In this document: piece by piece, positions 60,887 to 64,000 of the stretch | Position numbering within the stretch: the stretch's first letter is position 1 | Layout: each line of letters starts with the position of its first letter | Source: Alysiella filiformis | Lineage (GTDB): Bacteria > Pseudomonadota > Gammaproteobacteria > Burkholderiales > Neisseriaceae | Assembly: GCF_014054525.1 (NCBI RefSeq) | Contig: NZ_CP059564.1 | Coordinates: 1,808,357-1,872,356 of the forward strand | Length of the DNA stretch: 64,000 nt | Direction: 5' to 3' | Made by a program: the position numbers and the translations under genes | Notes under the pieces: model-generated | What the model was told of the DNA's origin: nothing | Database searches by the model: none | Seen by the model: the letters and a program-made list of their open reading frames with translations, nothing else

Positions 60887-62212
60887 TCATTTCATGGCAA
60901 TCAAATCCACATTTTTGGTTTCGTGGGTGGAAATCAAAGCGATTAAGGTTAAAACACCGTTTACCGCCAAATAAATCCCCACGCCAATAATGCCATAATG
61001 CTGATTCAACTTCATCGCCACCAAAGTGGCAATGGACGCACCCACAATAGACGACAAATTGTATGCCAACGATGCGCCCGAATAGCGCACTTCGGTGGGG
61101 AACAGTTCAGGCAGCAATGCCGCCATCGGGCCAAAGGTCAAACCCATCAACGCCAAACCAATGATTAAAAATGCCAACACGCTCATTGGCGTACCGTTTT
61201 GCAAGAAAAGCGGCATGCACAAACCAAACACAATAATCGCGCTGGTTACAATAATCAAAAATTTGCGGCGACCCATTTTATCGGCATACACCCCCGATAC
61301 GCTGGTAAAAATGCCAAACACCACCGCACCAATCAACAAAAAGCCCGTAAACGTATTGGGTTGAATGCCCAAACCCATGGCGTGTCCATATTCAGACAGC
61401 ACAGGTTTGCCACGCGAATAAACTTGGGCAAATGCCGTCATCAAATAAAACAACACATAAGTTGCCACCATAATGAAAGTGCCTTGCAAAATCGGCTTCA
61501 TGTGGTTTTTAAACACTTCTTTAACAGGCGCATCTTTGGTTTTGCCTTGTTGTTCGGCTTCTTTGTAAACGTGGCTTTCGTGCAAAGTCATGCGCATCCA
61601 CAAGCCCACAATCACCAAAATCAACGATGCCACAAACGGAATGCGCCAACCCCACGCCACCAGCGCGTCATGACCAATCACAGAGCTGATGATAAAAAAC
61701 ACGCCATTTGCCGTAAACAAACCAATGGGCGCACCCAACTGCGGAAACGTACCAAACCAAGCGCGTTTGCCTTCGGGCGCGTTTTCGGTGGCAACCAAAG
61801 CCGCACCGCCCCATTCGCCGCCCAAGCCCAAGCCTTGTCCAAAACGGAAAATGCACAACAAAATGGGCGCAAGCAAACCAATTTGCTCATAATTGGGCAG
61901 CAAACCAATCGCCACCGTAGATAAACCCATGGTCAATAATGAGGCAACCAAGGTTTTTTTGCGCCCAATTTTGTCGCCAAAATGCCCAAACAATGCCGAA
62001 CCCACAGGTCGCGCAAAAAACGCCAACGCCAACGTGGACAAAGACAACAACATGGCTGCACCATCATCATCTTTGGGAAAAAATTGGCTGTTGAACACCA
62101 ACACCGCCGCCGCCGCGTAAATGTAATAATCGTAAAATTCAATCGCCGTGCCTATCATGGACGCGATGGCAACTTTATAAGGATTGTTGCGTAAATTTTG
62201 TGTTCCGCTCAT
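60887..62212 (-). CDS. MFS transporter, metabolite:H+ symporter (MHS) family
   Basis: 441 residues from the ATG at 62212, with GGAT upstream; an in-frame extension to 62266 lacks support. Twelve helices. MHS family features: MIGTAIEFYDYYIYAAAAVL at the N-terminus, HFGDKIGRKKTLVASLLTMG in loop 2-3, GLGLGGEWGGAALVATENAP and KRAWFGTFPQLGAPIGLFTA. The group includes ShiA (shikimate), ProP and citrate/ketoglutarate carriers. The substrate is not determinable here. It diverges from nlpD. Confidence 0.9.
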   Translation of the reverse strand: MSGTQNLRNNPYKVAIASMIGTAIEFYDYYIYAAAAVLVFNSQFFPKDDDGAAMLLSLSTLALAFFARPVGSALFGHFGDKIGRKKTLVASLLTMGLSTVAIGLLPNYEQIGLLAPILLCIFRFGQGLGLGGEWGGAALVATENAPEGKRAWFGTFPQLGAPIGLFTANGVFFIISSVIGHDALVAWGWRIPFVASLILVIVGLWMRMTLHESHVYKEAEQQGKTKDAPVKEVFKNHMKPILQGTFIMVATYVLFYLMTAFAQVYSRGKPVLSEYGHAMGLGIQPNTFTGFLLIGAVVFGIFTSVSGVYADKMGRRKFLIIVTSAIIVFGLCMPLFLQNGTPMSVLAFLIIGLALMGLTFGPMAALLPELFPTEVRYSGASLAYNLSSIVGASIATLVAMKLNQHYGIIGVGIYLAVNGVLTLIALISTHETKNVDLIAMK

Positions 62213-62365
62213 CGTCAAATCCGAAATCAATACAAAAGAAAACGCAAACCTTAAACACCATGACAAAAAAAGTCAAGATTTAAAGCAATTTTACATTTTT
62301 TAAAATAAAGATGAGGTACTGTTGTTTTCAGGCAGCCTGAACACCACCGCGCGTATGCGGAAAAC

Positions 62366-62394
62366 TTGTCTAACCGATTTATTTTGATTATGAT
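62366..62394 (+). promoter_or_regulatory. Promoter of the nlpD-like gene
   Basis: TTGTCT (62366-62371), 17-bp spacer, TATGAT (62389-62394), about 55 bases before the start codon. Confidence 0.55.
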
Positions 62395-62448
62395 TGCGCC
62401 TGTTTTTTACATCGTTTTTTTCACTCTCATAATTAAGGCTCAAATATC

Positions 62449-63573
62449 ATGTTTAAACAATGGAATGCACGACTGCTGGCAATTTCTGCCGCGCTGGCAT
62501 TGAGTGCCTGTGCTGCTCAACAAGCCGCCGCGCCTGTAAACACAGGAACAGGTGCTTACAATCAAGTAACAGGCGCATTGAACACAGGCATCAATGATGT
62601 GAACAATGCCGTGAATGGCGCGATTGCAGGCAATCCCTACGGCACCACCTACACCCCAAGCGCACCTGCCACCTACACCCCACCCCCTGCACCTTACGTT
62701 CCCACTGCGGCTGTGGGTAATGGTCAATACGGTCGCGTGGGCGGTCAATATGTGCCCAACTATTCACCTGTGGACACATCTGCTGCCACACACATCGTTC
62801 AGGCAGGCGATACGGTTTACAATATTGCCAAACGCTATGGCATCAGCCAAGACACTTTGCGCTCATTAAATGGCTTATCGGGCAACACAATCAGCATTGG
62901 TCAGACTTTACGCGTAAAGTCGGGGAGTGGTAAAACAGTCGGCAATACCACGCCTGTAACAGTGCCGACTGCGCCTGTTGTGAATGCGGTTACGGCACCT
63001 GTTGTGCCAACTGCGCCTGTTCCAACAGCCACTGCACCTGTTGTTACCCCACCCCCTGCGGTAACAACAACCCAAACTGCAACAACAAGCGCACCTGTGG
63101 TGGCTGTTGCACCTACACCTACTGCGCCTGTTGTTACCCCACCTGCGGCAAACAACACGCCCACCACGAAACCCAACACCGACAGCTTTTTGCCCACGCA
63201 AAATGTTGCCAACATCACATGGCAAGCACCAACGGCAGGTAAAATTGCCCGCTCATTTGGTGGCGACAACAAAGGCGTGGACATTGCTGGCACACGCGGT
63301 CAAGACGTGGTAGCGGCGGCGGCTGGTCAAGTGGTGTACAGTGGTTCAGGTTTGCGTGGCTATGGCAATTTGGTCATCATTCAGCACACGCCTGCCTACT
63401 TAACCGCTTACGGACACAACGATTCTTTGTTGGTGCGCGAGGGCGAATCGGTTAAACGCGGTCAAGTGATTGCGAAAATGGGTCAAACCGATTCCAGCAA
63501 TGGCGTGAAACTGCATTTTGAAGTACGCGAAAACGGTACGCCTGTGGACCCAAGTCGTTTTGTGAAATTCTGA
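62449..63573 (+). CDS. nlpD: NlpD-like lipoprotein with LysM and degenerate M23 domains
   Basis: 374 residues. Lipobox LSAC (Cys about 21). A LysM domain (about 112-155, HIVQAGDTVYNIAKRYGISQ) follows a Pro/Thr-rich segment, and a second Pro/Thr/Val-rich linker of ~100 residues leads to a C-terminal M23 domain (about 265-370). The M23 zinc motifs are changed: the H-x(3)-D site reads DNKGVD and the H-x-H site reads KLH, so peptidase activity is unlikely. This fits NlpD/EnvC-type activators of N-acetylmuramoyl-L-alanine amidases at the septum. Confidence 0.9.
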   Translation: MFKQWNARLLAISAALALSACAAQQAAAPVNTGTGAYNQVTGALNTGINDVNNAVNGAIAGNPYGTTYTPSAPATYTPPPAPYVPTAAVGNGQYGRVGGQYVPNYSPVDTSAATHIVQAGDTVYNIAKRYGISQDTLRSLNGLSGNTISIGQTLRVKSGSGKTVGNTTPVTVPTAPVVNAVTAPVVPTAPVPTATAPVVTPPPAVTTTQTATTSAPVVAVAPTPTAPVVTPPAANNTPTTKPNTDSFLPTQNVANITWQAPTAGKIARSFGGDNKGVDIAGTRGQDVVAAAAGQVVYSGSGLRGYGNLVIIQHTPAYLTAYGHNDSLLVREGESVKRGQVIAKMGQTDSSNGVKLHFEVRENGTPVDPSRFVKF

Positions 63574-63741
63574 TTTCAGGCAGCCTGAAAAACACGCATG
63601 AACACCATCTCATTGTTCATGCGTGTTTTGTTTTTGAAACATGAATTATTTTGATACAAATTGGCAAGATTTTTCAATTTATTTCATGCACACTCTGCTT
63701 GTACAATCGCAAGCAACCACATCATCAGAAAGAAAAACACC

Positions 63742-64000
63742 ATGAACGCCCCACATCAACATCAAAAAAAACTGAGCTTTGAATTTTTCCCCACCCGCAC
63801 CGAGCAAGGACGCGCCAAACAAGTTATCACGCGCAAACAATTAAGCCAGTTTAATCCTGCTTTTTTTTCATGCACATCGGGCGCAGGTGGCACCACGCGC
63901 GAAGGCACGCTGCAAACCATTCAAGACATTTTGTCAGAAGGCATTGCCGCCGCACCGCATTTGCCTTGCATTGGCATGACGGCAGATGAAATCAAAGTTT
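63742..64000 (+). CDS. metF: 5,10-Methylenetetrahydrofolate reductase, N-terminal part
   Basis: Only the first ~86 codons lie in the window. The sequence begins MNAPHQHQKKLSFEFFPTRT, with the catalytic Glu of the SFEFFPP-type motif, and continues FSCTSGAGGTTREGTLQTI and HLPCIGMTADEI, matching MetF. The enzyme makes 5-methyl-THF for methionine synthesis with an FAD cofactor. Note FFPTRT where many have FFPP. Confidence 0.92.
   Translation, partial: MNAPHQHQKKLSFEFFPTRTEQGRAKQVITRKQLSQFNPAFFSCTSGAGGTTREGTLQTIQDILSEGIAAAPHLPCIGMTADEIKV

Noticed and set aside
62940-63180. Short repeated units in the nlpD linker that look like a tandem or CRISPR-like array
   Set aside because: They are imperfect codon repeats for Pro/Thr/Val/Ala in one open frame. 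There are no constant repeats with unique spacers.

Overview
This window is a piece of chromosome from a member of the Neisseriaceae. The gene set is neisserial: pilW beside rlmN and ispG, sspA-sspB, a ctrABCD-type capsule exporter, Slam with its surface lipoprotein, and comEC. DNA uptake sequences (DUS) are very dense. They are mostly the near-palindrome TTCAGGCAGCCTGAA, which holds the Kingella-type (AGGCAGCCTGAA) and Simonsiella-type (AGGCTGCCTGAA) 12-mers on opposite strands. I place it near Kingella, Simonsiella or Alysiella without naming a species. I saw no tRNA, rRNA or CRISPR array.

Layout. 1-6 kb: rlmN end, pilW, a RodZ-like protein, ispG, a methyltransferase and a YbaK-type deacylase. 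6-10 kb: a TonB receptor behind a Fur-box promoter, then a fused ABC exporter. 10.5-16.3 kb: tex flanked by two AT-rich two-gene cassettes. One is a TIR protein plus a SLATT/DUF4231 membrane protein interrupted at a TTTA tetranucleotide tract. The other is a PD-(D/E)XK nuclease plus an unknown protein. 16.3-31.8 kb: ansA, purC, pmbA, pta, xth, sucrose phosphorylase, a NUDIX hydrolase, an RhlE-type helicase with a structured leader, a truncated comEC, a solute-binding lipoprotein and a tyrosine recombinase. 31.9-36.8 kb: TbpB-like lipoprotein plus Slam, sspAB and a broken YwqK-like gene. 36.8-40.8 kb: capsule export operon. 41-46.8 kb: TerC-CBS protein, a degenerate DAHP-synthase paralogue, lysO and parE. 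47.6-56.7 kb: a divergent Ter stress cluster (kinase, PP2C, two VWA proteins, four TerD-family proteins, TerC, AIM24). 58-64 kb: trpB, lrgAB, an MFS transporter, nlpD and the start of metF.

The clearest candidate for a little-described system is the TIR-SLATT pair at 11.1-12.4 kb. It looks like a Thoeris-type signalling enzyme with a pore-forming effector, and the effector is out of frame at a slippage-prone tract, so it is probably phase-variable and currently OFF. Also notable are three copies of a 164-173 bp MITE-like element, one of which forms the premature end of comEC; a DAHP-synthase relative without its active-site motifs; and several families of short palindromic repeats.
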